DNA of 64,000 bases from Cucumis sativus (lineage: Eukaryota; Streptophyta; Magnoliopsida; Cucurbitales; Cucurbitaceae): the NCBI RefSeq assembly GCF_000004075.3, contig NC_026655.2:10584723-10648722 (forward strand), given 5' to 3'. The notes under the pieces were generated by a model that was given only the letters and a program-made list of their open reading frames with translations, ran no database searches and was not told the DNA's origin. Made by a program: the position numbers and the translations under genes. Positions 11,650 through 24,714 of this stretch are shown here, piece after piece; the stretch's first letter is position 1; every line of letters begins with the position of its first letter.

Positions 11650-12816
11650 AAAGAACGTATAGATTTTATCAAACTTTCAAGGACATCCGAGATGAAGATG
11701 AAGATAAAGCAGCATATGCAGCCCTATAAATGAAGCATAAAAGTTTAGGTTAAAAATAACAAATTAATGCAAAGAGTCCTATGGCCTCATTAGTAGGCGT
11801 GGTATAAATATTGCATTTTTGTTTAACTACAAACCTAACCAACTTTCCAATGTGGTATGAGACAAATTCACCTTCACATGAAAGTTGCAATTAATAATTA
11901 TATGGTTAGTAGGTATATCGATTTTTTTTTCACCAACTCCATAACAAAACTGTTGAAAATATTTACAAATAAAATAAAATTTTATTGTCTATCAATAATG
12001 GATGATAAATATTGTTAAACGTCTATTGTGCCTATCAACAATGAATGATAATAATCTATCAATTTTTTCATTGTCTATAACTAACAAGCAAGGAATCTTT
12101 TCGTATATTTATAAATATATTGATTCATTAGAAGCGATTCTAATTTTCTTTTACACATTAAGTCCAACTCCATTTTTTTGTTGCATTGAAAAAAACAATG
12201 TATAAATGTTTTAGAATCTTTAACTAAAAATTTTGAAACTGAAAAAAAAAGGATAGCTTTCTAGACACCTTTAGAACTTATTTAATTCATAAACTTCTTT
12301 CTCACATAATGACAGTCTTTTGTTATCTTTGAACAAAACTGTTTCTCTATATTTTTCCCCATTTAACGATAACCTATTTCCAAAACAATTAAAGGATAAA
12401 TAATATATTAGGATTTAAACTTTGTTTCACTCAAAGTTTAGAAAATGTTCGATATCTTAATTTTAAATGTTGATAGATGGTATCTATTGGATATATTCCC
12501 AAAAGTCGTCAGACACCAATGAATATATATATATATTTCTCAAAATTTATAAAAGGGTAAATAAAAAATTATATAAATTTATACCTAAACATTTTAAGTT
12601 TTCAAACAAATTAACAAATTTAAAATCACAATATATCAAATAGACTATATATCCTCGATGGTTATCATGATAGACATAGATATTAGTCTATCCCAATCTT
12701 TGGTAGATACATTATTGTGATATTTTGCTATATTTTCTAAAATTGATTGTTCTTTTTCTTGTTTATTTTGCTATATTTCAAAATAATCCTTAAATTGATG
12801 ATATTGTATTGCTTAT
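11650..12816. other. 5' flank of the Ole e 1-like gene and AT-rich intergenic DNA
   Basis: This holds the presumed promoter of the minus-strand gene. There is no strong TATA box; the nearest candidate is a weak TTTATAG on the minus strand around 11727. From about 12540 there is a degenerate copy of the ATAGCAAA/TCTATCA dispersed MITE family found at 31.4 kb and 60.6 kb. No gene seen. Confidence 0.4.
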
Positions 12817-13010
12817 CTTTACAAGAAATTCTGGATCTCCTGACTCAAACATTAGAGCGTCGGGAGATGTCCTATCTCTCGACGCATCAAGAGAGCAACG
12901 TGAGTTGTTGGTGGAGCTCCTGACATTATTAATAAAACATCGATAGTTTGGGAGAAATCCTGACGCTTATCGTTAGCGTCGAGAGTTTTCCTTTAAAATT
13001 CCTCTTCTAA
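12817..13010. mobile_element. CACTA-element end fragment (family A)
   Basis: It begins CTTTACAAGAAATTCTGGAT followed by CTCCTGAC, a degenerate match to the inverse of the CACTA end at 27695 (CACTACAAGAAAATGAGGAT then CTCCCGAC). Inside are repeated GCGTCGGGAGA / CTCGACGC words, like the subterminal repeats of that element. I found no opposite end. Confidence 0.5.
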
Positions 13011-14626
13011 TCTGTGTTTCATAGACAATACCAGGCATTAAGAAAGTGTATAGAAAAAAAAAACTTCTATCTTATGCTTCTAAAACTTGCTTAGGTTGCA
13101 CATCTTAAGTTAGGCATAGAGAGGCACTAGTTAGATGTCTTCCAATACTTTTCTTTTTGAGCTCTCTCTACTTTAGTTTCTGATGTTCTTGTTTTTAAGT
13201 TTATTGATAGTAAGACTTCTCAGAAGTTAGGATCAAATTCATACCTATGAGATTTGTTTTAATTTCTTAAAATATTTGGTTTAGGTACATTCATTTGCCT
13301 ATATTATGTACTTGGAATTGAGCTAATGATATAACATTGTGGTGAAGGAGAAATTGGTATTCACTGATCTCATTATTGCAAGCTATGGATCTTGTGGTGA
13401 AGGAGAAGTTGGTGCGGGATAATGTCAACTTCAATTTATATATTATTGGATATATAAAATAGTATATATGTAACAAATTATATAGCATAAATATATTATG
13501 TTAGAAATAAAAAAATACTAATTGAATAGAGAAAAAAATAAAGAAAATGATACGGAACATGAAGGGAAAAAAACTAAACTATATGTGTCACTGAATACGT
13601 ATTATTATATATGTATATATGATATTCTCACTGCATATTCTAGATTCATTGAAAATGTGTATTCTACCATTTTAGTAGTATTTACTATATAAATATATAT
13701 TTAAATATTAATTATTAAGGAATATGTAGTTTACAACATATTTAAGATATAAATGTTTATATGACTAACATAATATTACTGTATGATAAACAAAAAACAT
13801 GACTGAAGTGAAAATATTTTCGATCATTGTATGTCACTATATATGTCTTATTGTATATATGAAGTGACATATATTTGTAAACATTATTATATAATGAGCT
13901 AGTATATATGTAACAAATCACATAATATATATGTATAGTGGAGTAATATATATATAATGATTAAAACAAAATATTGAACCGATACATAATACATGTATGC
14001 AGTGGTATATAAACTAAGTATTAAAAAGTTACAGAACTAAAAAAAAAACTATGAACGTATTATCCAATATATGAAGAGTATATATGTAACAGAACACAAA
14101 AATTTACTTCAAAAGATACGGTACCATATGTGTATACCGAACATGACAAGAAGATGAATTAAAGGAGGAATAACAAATTCCTTGAAGAAAAAAACTACAT
14201 AATAGGAAACCTAAACTAAATGTTTTACGAAAAGAAGAATGAATGAAAAAAATAATACTAATGAATTCAAAATCACCAAATCGAAAGGAAAGAAGAGAAA
14301 ACAAGTTTACTTTTTTATAAGAATCGAAAAAAAGGAGATGGTGAAATGAAAATATATTTTTGATTTATGATTTAAATTAAAAATAATTATTACCATATAA
14401 AGATATATAATCTAGAAAATTTTTCAAAAATAGCAAATTTTACAAAATATTTGTAACCTATAGAAAATTCAACTGATAGTTATTGATATAGTAGAGTGAT
14501 AGAAGACTATAATTGATGGAATCAAAAAAATTGGTATAGTTTATAAATATTTTAATTTATTTTGCTATTTTAAAAATGCTCATAGAAAAAAAAAGCCCTT
14601 CATCCATAACAAAATTACATTCACAA

Positions 14627-14681
<55 letters not shown>

Positions 14682-15403
14682 ATACTAATTAAGAAAGTTA
14701 TTGTTCATGTAATAAATTAGGTGGTTGATAATTAAGAAAAAAATATTTAAGATTTTCAAAAATATTAAAATATTATTTAAGATTTATTAATATAATTTAT
14801 TTTTAAATAATTAAATGAAAGTTAAAATTGTTCAAAAATAACATGATTTCTTAGTATAGATAATAATTAAAAAAATAAAACATTTGTAAAATATCATACA
14901 TAATTTAGGTCTTTCTTCTAAATCTTTCTTACTAACTTATTTTTTTTTAAAAAAAAATTTACTTTACTAATTTGTATGATTTAAATTTATTATCAAATGT
15001 TAAGTCATATCAGTGAACCCATAGCCAAATTCACGTCATGCTTATCGATCAATGATTAATCTAATATCAAAATTTGACATAACATTCGTCCAAGTTTCAA
15101 GAGAAAGAATATCATGGACGAACCCATATCACATTCAAATATGAGAGAAATGATCAAGAGGAGTTTCAAAAAATTAATAATTATCACCTACATTAAAAAA
15201 AGTACACTAAGAAGAGTTTAAAGGAATTAATAGCTATTACCTACATTAACAACATACATATCTTTTGAATGACTCAATCAACGTCAAGTATATTTGATAT
15301 GGAACAATTTGCAAAAGTTTGTTAAAGCAACACTTTGTTGACTTGTGGAGATGATCCTTAAAAGTAGTTAATAATAATGACCCTATCATCATATAGGGGA
15401 TGC
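13011..15403. other. AT-rich intergenic DNA with dispersed repeat fragments
   Basis: No coding sequence recognised. 13430-14110 is rich in ATATATGTAACA-type words. 14385-14590 is another degenerate copy of the TAGCAAATTTTACAAAATAT family. A long AT microsatellite is annotated separately. Confidence 0.5.
14639..14678. repeat. (AT)20 microsatellite
   Basis: Uninterrupted AT dinucleotides, likely polymorphic. Confidence 0.95.
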
Positions 15404-18400
15404 ACTACAACAAATCTTTAATAACATTGCTTTTTAATAAAAGCAGTTTTAGAAAGGCTATTAAGAATTTTAAGATTTAAGTCGGCAAAATGTGGCTGAT
15501 TTGAGGGGGAAAAAAAATCAATTATTATTATTACTATTCCCTACCTCCACATTCCCACACTACAAAATCTCCAATCTTCTTCAATCCCCATAGTCCATTC
15601 CATACTCATTCTCTTTCTTTCATAAAAGGTTTTTCTCCTCTACTTCATATTTCAATTTCTATCCATCGATACAGAACAAAATGGAGGTTTATGGAGGAGC
15701 GTATCCGATGAATAAGGACCTTTAGTAAAATTTTACTAATAATTCAACTTACGAGAGATACAAAATATTGTAAGAAACAAGCTTAATTTTAAAAACCAAA
15801 ATTAAAAATGAAATGATTATCAAAATAACTTTAACATATCAATCTTTTTTAGTTTAAAACGTCCAAGTATTTCTCTCTCAAAGGGTAAAAGTGTCGGTCC
15901 TTATTATTATGAAAAATGTCAAGACGTCATTTACTTTCTTATATATATATAAACAAACGATCAACCAAAGGTTATAAACTAAAAATACTAAATCAGTACA
16001 GAATAGTATAAATAGTAATACTATGGACTAAATTGTGACAATACAAACTACTGTTTAGGATCAAATCATACCTATGAACCGAAAGTCTTAACCAACAGGT
16101 TGCATTTGCAGACCTGTCTGCAAGAATAATGGTGATCAGCTAAAATTTCTTCCATTAAAAACAATTAATGTATGATCATAGCTGGAGGATACAGAAACAA
16201 TAACAAGATCTGTAAAATGACACATTACACAGAAATAAAATATCTGCATATTGACTATGTTATGTTTCCATGGATGTTTGCTAAAAATTTGAGAAACTCA
16301 ACAATTGAGGCTTTCTTCTGTTTTGGTCATCATACACATAAGGGAAGGCCGCAGTTTACTATCAGTAAAACAAAAAGCTGTTAGGTAGTTAACTACTATG
16401 AAAAACCACACCCCAAAAACGAGTTATTGGAGTGATAGAGCCAAACCACTTAAATATACCACATTGATCATCTGATGTGGGGCAAAGGTAGCCATATCTA
16501 TCTTGGTTCCTAACAAAAGCATGTTCATGAATGGTTTTGAAATGATTGCAATCAATATTGTCATGTTTAGAATCACTCTATGTCGCAATGGGCTCTAATG
16601 GCTTGGAATTAATTCAATGTTTAATTAATACTTTTAGTTGCAATTTTCATATAATAAAACTAATTTTGAATGTTTTTCAAAATGATCAAATCAGTACTTC
16701 CAAACATGTCATATAAGATTGTAAGCAATTCCTAACTCCTACCTTATCAAAACAGGATATTGATATTATAAAAAGTTCACAATCTAAACTGACCTTGTTT
16801 CTCTTTAAGATTTAGCAAGCAGAGGGCATTAATAGCAAAAGTAAAGCACCTGAGACTTGGGGAAGATGCCTGCAGGAGACAGAATACCCCTGTAAAATTT
16901 TTAGTCCAACATAATGTAGAACAAAACTGGATTTGATTTGATAATGGTGTCATTTCTCAGAGGCAAGAAACCTCAACAAACAAAACGATTCTCTTTCTTC
17001 CAGTTTGATAAGGAGATTGAAAATCTAAAATAGAACATTGAGAGTTACTTGCTAGCTTCAATGAACATACAAAATGATTCTCCACCATTTGAATGCTGTG
17101 GAGAAGATTGAGAATATTGTAAGTAATATCAGCAAGATTCAGACGAAGGTAATGCAAATTTTAACCATATACAAGACAAAATTAATGACTGAACCTACTA
17201 ATCTAACAATGTGTGATGAAGGGATCAAATGATTTGTGAAAATAGTGTTGTGATCACTTTCTTTAGGTACTATAAGCTAAATTACCGTGCCAGTATTTTT
17301 CACTTTAGCCTGTAAATACCTGAAACTCTAAGTAACTGCTTGATGGAGAACGAAAGTTGTCCATGTCTGCACAGTACTTGAAAAATATCTCAATTTTCCA
17401 TAAACTTACAATGGTGGAGTGATGGTTAAAGAAACAAGCATATTATGTTCTTTTTTTCATCACAATTTCTAGCAACAAAAATATGACAGAACAAGAATAC
17501 GTGAGGGAAGAAAACGAAAGGAAACGAGTTAAGAATAGGACAGGAAAAAGGAAAAAAAGAAGCACATCACTCTCCAAACTTCAGAAACAATAGAGAGGAC
17601 TTGGCCTCATTTTTCTAAGAGAGTCAAGCTATGCCCATATGGTGGAGCCAGGGTTGAAGAAACAAGCATATTTAAGTGTTTTTTCGTCACATCAAGGGGC
17701 AAAAATGAAAGGAAACAAGTTAAGAACAGGACAACAAAAAAGAAAAGTACTACATCGTTCTCTAGACTTCAGAAACCATCAAGACGACTTGATCTCATTT
17801 TTTTCAGGAAAGTCAAGCTATGGTCATTGCCTGTGTCAAATCTAGAAGATAATAATAACATATAGAAACAAATAATAAAAAATGTACTCCCTTAAAAAAT
17901 TATGGTGCAGCAGGTTTAAATAGATAGCATAAAGAGCCATAGAAGGTGAAAAAGCCATCCCCAGTACCATATTGAACTGACAAGGGAGGGAACCACTCTC
18001 ATAGCCACTTTGATGAACGCTATCGATCCCCTTGAATGAGTTCTCTTAAAAAATTGGAGCGAATGATGCAGCAAAATATTTTATTAGATATTTTTTCAGT
18101 GTAGTAATTAGAGTTGTGGTTAATTAGTTTATCTGAATTTTGGATTTAGCTATTTAAATCTATTGCATCAGGATCCCATCTCATAAAAAAAATTCAACAA
18201 GTATTTCCTGCAGACACGGAAAGAAAATGCTGGAGGTCAAGCAAGCAACATCACCAACAGTAAGGATCCATCAATATATTTATGAGCTGAAAAGTGTGGA
18301 AAACTCTGATATAACAAATGAAAGTATTATCGATCAAATCCTACTCTATCTAGATGGAAGTACAAGACCAGCATCACAAATTTTCACTTGATAACGATTG

Positions 18401-18540
18401 CCTTTAGTCTATGCATACTAATAAAATGAATTCAGGTTCTATAAGTTCCTTACCGTCATTCCTAGATTATTCTAGCTCCCCCTCAATTTTTTATAAGCCA
18501 AAACAAGATAATGCAATGAAAAGTTCTCCACAGTCGTATT
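15404..18540. other. Intergenic DNA; no secure gene
   Basis: 15404 starts CACTACAACAAAT, a possible CACTA end with no partner found. Around 15540-15720 a CT-rich stretch leads to a short ATG frame that stops after 14 codons. Between 16100 and 18350 several short open stretches have plausible splice borders on one strand or the other, but they do not assemble into a frame. I cannot support a gene. Confidence 0.4.
17405..17830. repeat. Direct duplication of about 200-230 bp
   Basis: Two adjacent diverged copies, about 17405-17635 and 17638-17830. Shared landmarks in order: ATGGTGGAG, GAAACAAGCATAT, AAACGAGTTAAGAA / AAACAAGTTAAGAA, AGGACA, CTTCAGAAAC, GACTTG.CTCATTTTT, GTCAAGCTATG. Function unknown. 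Confidence 0.75.
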
Positions 18541-19050
18541 AGTACACTGGACAGGCTTATGAGGAAGTTGCCGTCATGGGTTGGCGCCTTTCTCCTGTAT
18601 CCTTTGTCGAAAGCCAGAAGAGCTGGACCATATTCCATGGCAGTGTGAGTTGGCAAGCTTTGTTTGGAATACTCTCCTCCAGACATTTGGCATGAGTAGT
18701 GTTCGTCACAGAGTGGTTAGAGATATGATCGAGGAGTTTCTCCTCAATCCACTCTTTGAGGAGAGAGGCCATTTTATCTAGTGTGCTAGTGTTTATGCTA
18801 TTTTATGGTTGTTGTGGGATGAAAGGAATAGTAGGGTGGGGTCGAGAGGGTGAGTGGAGACTTGTGTGCTCATGTCCGTCTACATGTCTCTCATTGGGCT
18901 TCAATATCAAAGGTTTGTTGTAATTATCCTAGACTTGATTTTGTATAGTTTGAGTCCCTTCTTGTAATAGGATTCCTCTTTTTGTGGGCTTCTTCTTTTG
19001 TACGCCCCTATATTCATCATTTTTTTCTCAATGAATAAAAAAATGTAATG
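18541..19050 (+). pseudogene. LINE fragment: reverse-transcriptase C-terminal zinc-binding (zf-RVT) region and 3' UTR
   Basis: The frame near 18581-18860 encodes the plant LINE zf-RVT pattern C-x2-C-x7-H-x4-C (CILCRKPEELDHIPWQC). It is followed by the usual WNTLLQTFG and LLWDERNSR blocks, with a stop inside. The 3' end (CTCTTTTTGTGGGCTTCTTC, then TTTCTCAATGAATAAAAAAA) looks like a LINE 3' UTR with a short poly(A). 5'-truncated and dead. Confidence 0.7.
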
Positions 19051-20485
19051 AAAAGCAACTTGAAGTTCATTTGGGAAAAAGAACCAAAGAGATGTTACAC
19101 AAATACACCCATAATCTTACTTTAAAGTTACATTTGAGGGGATTGACCATAACAAGAGAAAAAAACAGGATATACAATGGATTGGGAATGCAAGAAAACC
19201 ATAAATAAGGAGGAAACTAAACAAAAAAACCCAAGGAATATCAATATGAAGCACCTGATGGCAAATAAAAAACCAAACCGAATACATCCTTATCCACCCA
19301 TAACAAAGATGCATGAAACCAAAGTGGAGAAAAAGCCAATAAGAGGAAGGTAGATTGTAGAGTTAGTACTTATGCTGACAAGGACCCCTCTCAAAGCAAG
19401 GATGTAGCTTTTACTCATGAGATTAAGCATTTGAAGTTTCGGATCTCTCTAATGCTCTTCTTTTGTTTCACCATTTGCGTGTTGTTTTTCTTTGTCCTAG
19501 ATGCTATAGCCATAATACAGAGACCATTGCCTCTGAACCAAGGTGCCAACCATTTTGTCTATAATGCTATTTTCATGAATTGAAGTTTGGAATGTTGAAC
19601 TAATTAAAACATGGGTGCTCATACTTCCTTCACCACGTTGCTCAAGTTCCTTCACTCTCCTCTACAATTATTCCTCCCTTCCCCATTTTCACTCGTCCAT
19701 ACAGACCCTCCATATCAGAATCACTGATCCACCTGGTCCCCTTCCCACCACCTGATGAATAGAGAGAATGGTAAAGAAAAGAAAAAAAGATGCACTTCCC
19801 AATGCACCAATAAACGAATAACTATGCTCTCTAAGGTTTAACCCCAATAAACAGACACGTTAAGGTTCTAGTTCTCACAAGAAGGCCTCATAAATAACAA
19901 ATTCAATCATTCACAACTTGCAATATTCTAACGAAAGACATGACTATCACACTCATGTAAAAAGGGGTGGTGATAAAAGAGGGAAAGCTCCATAATAACC
20001 AGAAATAAACACTTTCAACTGCATGAATCAAACATGAAGTTCATTTCTAAATTCACGCGTCCAAGAAATTTGGAAAAATTTGCAACTGGTGAGATGTTAA
20101 TTAATTCAATGAGTAAAAAAAAAAGAAACAGTCTCCATTATATGAATGATTCAATGTCACCTTATACGACTTAATTAAGCATAATTGTCCTCCCAACTAA
20201 AAAAAAGAATGGTAAACCCCTCTCCTGGGAACTCTGTTTTCTGAATTTTAATCTTTACAAGGTTGGCGCCCAATAGTTTTATGTAGAATCCCCCGATTCC
20301 GGATGAACCATTGTAATGGAAGAGAAAATAGAAAGAAAGAAATGAAAAATCTTCTGACTGAAAGAAATAGTAGATGAAAATCTAATAATATTACTAGAAT
20401 TTAATAATGATGGATTGAAAAACGTTTTGAGATAACAGTCAAACTTACAAATAAGCTTCAAAGAAAATTCTTAGGCGCCCTTCAG
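19051..20485. other. Intergenic DNA downstream of the S40-like gene
   Basis: No gene recognised. A short minus-strand open stretch at about 19640-19750 (GTRWISDSDMEGLYGRV) reads like coding remains but has no recognisable family or start. Confidence 0.35.
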
Positions 20486-20668
20486 ATAATTACAATTCCA
20501 ATTCCTCGTTACGATGAGTGTCAAGCAGATTCAAATATTCCTGGACCCTCAATATATATTTCTAAAAAGAGCGACACAAGAAGTGGTCAAAGTGAACCAG
20601 ACAGTAGCAGCTTAGCGAATGGTGCAAATCTGTTCTCCAAAAATAATTACTGGAATTCAATTCCTTAA
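20486..20668 (+). other. Possible terminal exon of an unidentified plus-strand gene
   Basis: After a CAG acceptor-like site at 20485 a frame runs 60 codons to TAA at 20668. It contains RYDECQADSNIPGPSIYISK and GQSEPDSSSLANGANLFSK, which do not look like random AT-rich translation. It overlaps the stop codon of the convergent S40-like gene by four bases (TTAA serves both). No upstream exon could be fixed. It may simply be antisense to the S40 3' UTR. Confidence 0.2.
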
Positions 20669-21390
20669 TCAAGAAAACCTGTTCGTCTCCAAACCGCGTT
20701 GCGAACCTGACGAAGATCCCTCCCTTTTAACGTCCTTCCAGCTCCCTCAAGCACAGAGCACGACAACATCGGCGACTGAGCCAAACTTCTAGCCACAATC
20801 TCATGCGGCGGCAACATCTCCCCATCGTCTTCATCAACATCGTCCACATCAACCTCCAGCTGTCTTTGAACAACCGCCTTCGACATTATTGGCACATTCA
20901 CAGGTGCAGACTGGTACTTCAACGAGGTCGAAATGGGAAGAGGCAATCGGTCCAGAGGAGGTTTGGGGATCGTGGGAATCATACGAGAAGACGAAGGGGA
21001 GGAGGAGGAAGAAGACGAAACAGAGGCCTTGTGATAGAAATGAGAAGAGTTTCTAAGACTGGAGGAGGCCTCGTTCTCGGGAAGAGCAGCGAGAATTCCG
21101 AAGGTTTCAGGCAGAGGAAAACCCTTGTGATGCTGGAGGTGATGAATATGGTGACGAGGAGTTGAAGAGGAAGAGGAAGAAGGAGTGGAGTGGCTATGGT
21201 GGACGGAATCGGAAGCAAAATCGCCGGTCCAGAAGACGTCGTCTTCGTTGAGCTCGGAATCGTCGTCGAGGGCGGTGGTGGAACTAGGGTTTGAAGAGCG
21301 AACGGGGGGAGAAGGGAAGGAGGCGAGAAAGCGTTCGGAGGAAGGGGAATTGCGGTGGCGGAAGCGGGAGGAAGGAAGGTTGAGGTCCAT
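20665..21390 (-). CDS. Senescence-regulator S40-type (DUF584) protein, single exon
   Basis: 241 residues, intronless, as usual for this family. The N-terminal half is Ser/Pro-rich with EDDVFW near residues 49-54 and the FGILAALPE block near 98-106. The C-terminus holds the diagnostic GRTLKGRDLRQVRNAVWRR, followed by TGFLD. His-, Ser- and Asp-runs (HHIHHLQHH; a Ser tract near 125; VDVDDVDEDD) are low-complexity linkers. Family knowledge: S40 proteins are small plant nuclear/cytoplasmic proteins linked to leaf senescence and stress; the biochemical role is unknown. The start is supported by MDLNLPSSRFRHR and lies just downstream of a GAAT microsatellite in the leader. Confidence 0.92.
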   Translation of the reverse strand: MDLNLPSSRFRHRNSPSSERFLASFPSPPVRSSNPSSTTALDDDSELNEDDVFWTGDFASDSVHHSHSTPSSSSSSTPRHHIHHLQHHKGFPLPETFGILAALPENEASSSLRNSSHFYHKASVSSSSSSSPSSSRMIPTIPKPPLDRLPLPISTSLKYQSAPVNVPIMSKAVVQRQLEVDVDDVDEDDGEMLPPHEIVARSLAQSPMLSCSVLEGAGRTLKGRDLRQVRNAVWRRTGFLD

Positions 21391-21392
21391 GA

Positions 21393-21430
21393 GAATGAAT
21401 GAATGAATGAATGAAAGAATGAATGAATGA
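21393..21430. repeat. GAAT/ATTC microsatellite in the S40-like 5' leader
   Basis: GAAT repeated with one GAAA interruption, two bases upstream of the minus-strand ATG at 21390, so it lies in the transcribed leader (as ATTC on the mRNA). Confidence 0.9.
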
Positions 21431-24400
21431 TGGGAATGGCGGGTCCGTACGGAAAATCAGAATTTCAGAAAGGAAGGAATTCAGGGCGCCGTCGTCCAAT
21501 CCATGAGGGGAACAACGCAGCTTTCTTTTCTTTTAATTTTCACAATAATTCTTCCAATTTCATTCATTTCAGATTTTTAGCATTATATATTTATATTTTC
21601 TTTTTAGTAAGGCAAAGAAGAAGAAGGGAAAACAAATCCTCAAAAACTAAAACCAGTGCATCACAAACCATGTCTTCCAATCTTCTATTTTTTTTTTTTA
21701 TTTAAAATACACTACCCCAATTTGTACCACAAAAACCATGATATTCCTATTGGTATGTAAATTAATTATTTTTTTCAATTTTAAAATAATTTCTTACTTT
21801 TTTTTTTATACTTATCTAATCAAATTTAAATTCATATGATTATTACTTCATATTTCTTAACAACAAACCAACTGATTTAATATCAATTTACACGTTCATT
21901 GACTCCAAGTCAAAACAAATATTTTGCCCAAAAACAATAAACATATGAGAATATTTACAATGTATTTACTTGAAAATTTGCATAAAAAATGTAAGAATAT
22001 TAAATACAAAAAATGGAAGCTTAGATTCCAATTACTTTAGAGGGGTTAAAATTATAATTTTTTAAAAAGAATTTCACACTCTCAACCTCCTTTAAAAAAT
22101 TGCGACATTTTATTCTTTTAAAAAAATTGTCATACTCGTTCAAATTTAAAGTTTGGGTTGAAACAATCTTGTAAAAACTTTTAAAATCTAAGTGTAAATT
22201 GGTAGTCATTAGAACATTACATTGACCAATTACCATATAAAATGTGGATAATTCAGTCCGTCTCTTCTTGTCGTAAAAAAAAATGGTACATTTTATTAAA
22301 TTTAAAGTTTAGAATCTAAATTGTGACACATTATTTAACTGATACACTTAGTTTAAAATTTAAATAAATCAAAACAAGCATAGTTAATAAAGGAGTTAAT
22401 TTGAAGTTAAAGTGAGTATATTGCATTACAATTAACAAAAATGTAGTTTGAATCTGGTTATATTACAAAGAAAGTTACATGAAATGAAGATTATAATAAA
22501 AATCTAACCTCTTATAACCGTTTAACATTTGTACTTTTGTTGAATTGTGATGTTTTGATGTGTAAGTGTGTTTGATTTGTTAACACGCTCAAAACTTAAC
22601 GATACGACATCGTTTAAAAGGAAAAAAAGAAAACAAAGATACAAAAGATCTAACTTTACGATAACGTTAAATAAATTAACAAAAAGGGCTTAAATGGAGA
22701 ATTGGGTAGATTTTAAAGGAAAAAAAAACCAATAATTACCAAATGGAGAATTACGTAAATGATTAGAGATGTTTGGTTTATATTCAACCAATAGCCTAAT
22801 TTGGTTGGATGTTTATTTTGAAATTATTAAGTTATTAAAAGCTTGTTGTGTTGTTAATTACACCCGTAAAATAATAAATAAATAAAAACAACATATTGCA
22901 TACCATATAATCAAAATGAATTAACCAAATATATATAGGTTAATTTGTTTTAAATCACAAACATGTGGAAAATATGTATAGATATAGCTAAATGTAAGGA
23001 TTAGTGAAAAATAAATACTAATAAAAAGTTGATAGCAAAGAAATTGACAGTCAAAAAACTTTAAAAGTATTAGTTATTAAAGAAACTTCACTCTTTCATG
23101 TAAGGGTGGAGGTGGATGTATGTTAACGACTAATGGAGTTTGTAGTTTAAAAATCTTTAACATGTATTACATAAAAAAAAACAAAAGTAGAGAATGTTAT
23201 GGTGGAAAAGAATTAATTGTGTATATTAATAAAGAATAAGTATATATCGGATTTGAAGCCGATAGAAAATAGATAAATAACTCCAAATAATCCAAGTTGG
23301 ATGAGCTATTACTATTGCTTCCTTTTTTGAAACAATGGTGTGACTTGAGAGCTGAATCTAGGGTTGATTTGACAAACAAAGTTGCCCTTTGTATGATTCT
23401 TACTACCACTACTTAAATGTTAGATTCGTTTTTGCCATATTGTCCAAACCCCAATTTTTCAAATTTTAGTTATATGACGTGTATGAAGTCTTATCCCATT
23501 CCCCTTTAGTCATTTTTCTTTAAAAAGGTAAAAAGAAAGTTTGATTTCTTTATTCCCATTAGCATTTAATTAAAGATAATCGTGATAGGTAATGGTTTTG
23601 GTGACTATAAATTTTTATTTTTACTATAGGTGGAGAATCGAGCCTAACTCAATCCTCAGGGTTGATTGTACAAAATCATGCTTTCTGATGTTCATGTTGA
23701 CTTGTCAAGAAACAAATAGATTAAAATCATGATATATATATGCTGATAAGGTCTTTGGTTGAATTTTGTTAATTTGAAATAATAATGATATACACATAAT
23801 AAAGATAAAATTAATAAGGGAAATTCAGAAAAATGATTTTTCTTTTCTGATTCTTTTAAATTATTCTTTTATATACTTAATTAGAATCAGTAAAATTGTT
23901 ACTTGTTTCTTTTTTTTAAAAAAAAAAAAGTGTTACTATTGATACCAAATTTTGACCAAACTGATGTGCCTAATCTCCACGTAGAAAACCAAAAAAATTT
24001 ATTTTGAAAAGGAGAGCTTAACCTGCCAACAAAAAGAAATTTGGCATTGGTGTAGTGTAAGCCACAACCACTCTATACTTAAGTGATATGTCTCGAAAAG
24101 AACTATTTTTATGTACTTAATCTATTTTTCTTGTTTAGTATAATGTGGTTAAATGTCTATTTTCTAAAGATTCTCGAGCATATCATGCATTTTAGAGAGT
24201 TATGTCCATTTGGCGTTAATTTCAAGCAATCGGGAATGAAGTTGGGTAACGAAGCTTCAAGAGTAGCAACAATTTGACTCCAACGGATTTTCTACAAAAG
24301 TATACTAAAATTAAAAAAAAAAAATTGCCAAATTCACTCTTTTTTCATAGTTAAGATTAAACTTGTCATTGATGAATTATTTGCTATTTTAAAACATAAT

Positions 24401-24500
24401 TTTTCTAGGAAAATTGGATTAAATGATACAAACATTTAGAAAAAAACAACTCATGACACTTATTTTTTACATATTGCGAATATGGCAAAATTAGTGATAA
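21431..24500. other. AT-rich intergenic DNA
   Basis: This holds the S40-like promoter region and then anonymous AT-rich sequence. The minus-strand frame at 23409-23197 (70 codons, MVVRIIQRATLFVKSTLDSA...) has no recognisable domain, and I do not call it. Confidence 0.4.
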
Positions 24501-24502
24501 TA

Positions 24503-24597
24503 GACGGTAATTATAAGGTTATCAGAGGGCTATCAGACAGTAATTATAAGGCTATCAGAGGGCTATCAGACAGTAATCATAGGGTTATCAAGTTTTA
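24503..24597. repeat. 33-bp tandem repeat, about 3 copies
   Basis: Units start at 24503, 24536 and 24569 with GAC(G/A)GTAATTATAAGG, then TTATCAGAGGGCTATCA. The surroundings (about 24420-24680) belong to a dispersed family also seen near 9210-9320 and 31950-32100. Confidence 0.85.
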
Positions 24598-24714
24598 AAT
24601 TTGCTATTTTTACAATTTAGAAAATGTAGTGATATGGACCCTATTATTATAAATATTTTTGCTATTTTTGCAAAAGCCCCATTTTTCTATGAAAAGAACT
24701 AAATGGTGACTGAT

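Noticed and set aside
15404..15416. CACTACAACAAAT as a CACTA element end
   Set aside because: No opposite end or target-site duplication found nearby.
16100..18350. Short exon-like stretches with plausible AG/GT borders (for example minus strand near 17340-17390 and 17045-17092; plus strand near 18220-18265)
   Set aside because: They lie on different strands, do not connect in one frame and match no family I know; such borders occur often by chance.
20803..21406. Several Arg/Ser-rich frames over the S40-like gene
   Set aside because: Antisense or frame-shifted shadows of a low-complexity coding region.
23197..23409. 70-codon minus-strand frame as a small gene
   Set aside because: No domain, no signal peptide, no promoter evidence; AT-rich chance ORF is likelier.
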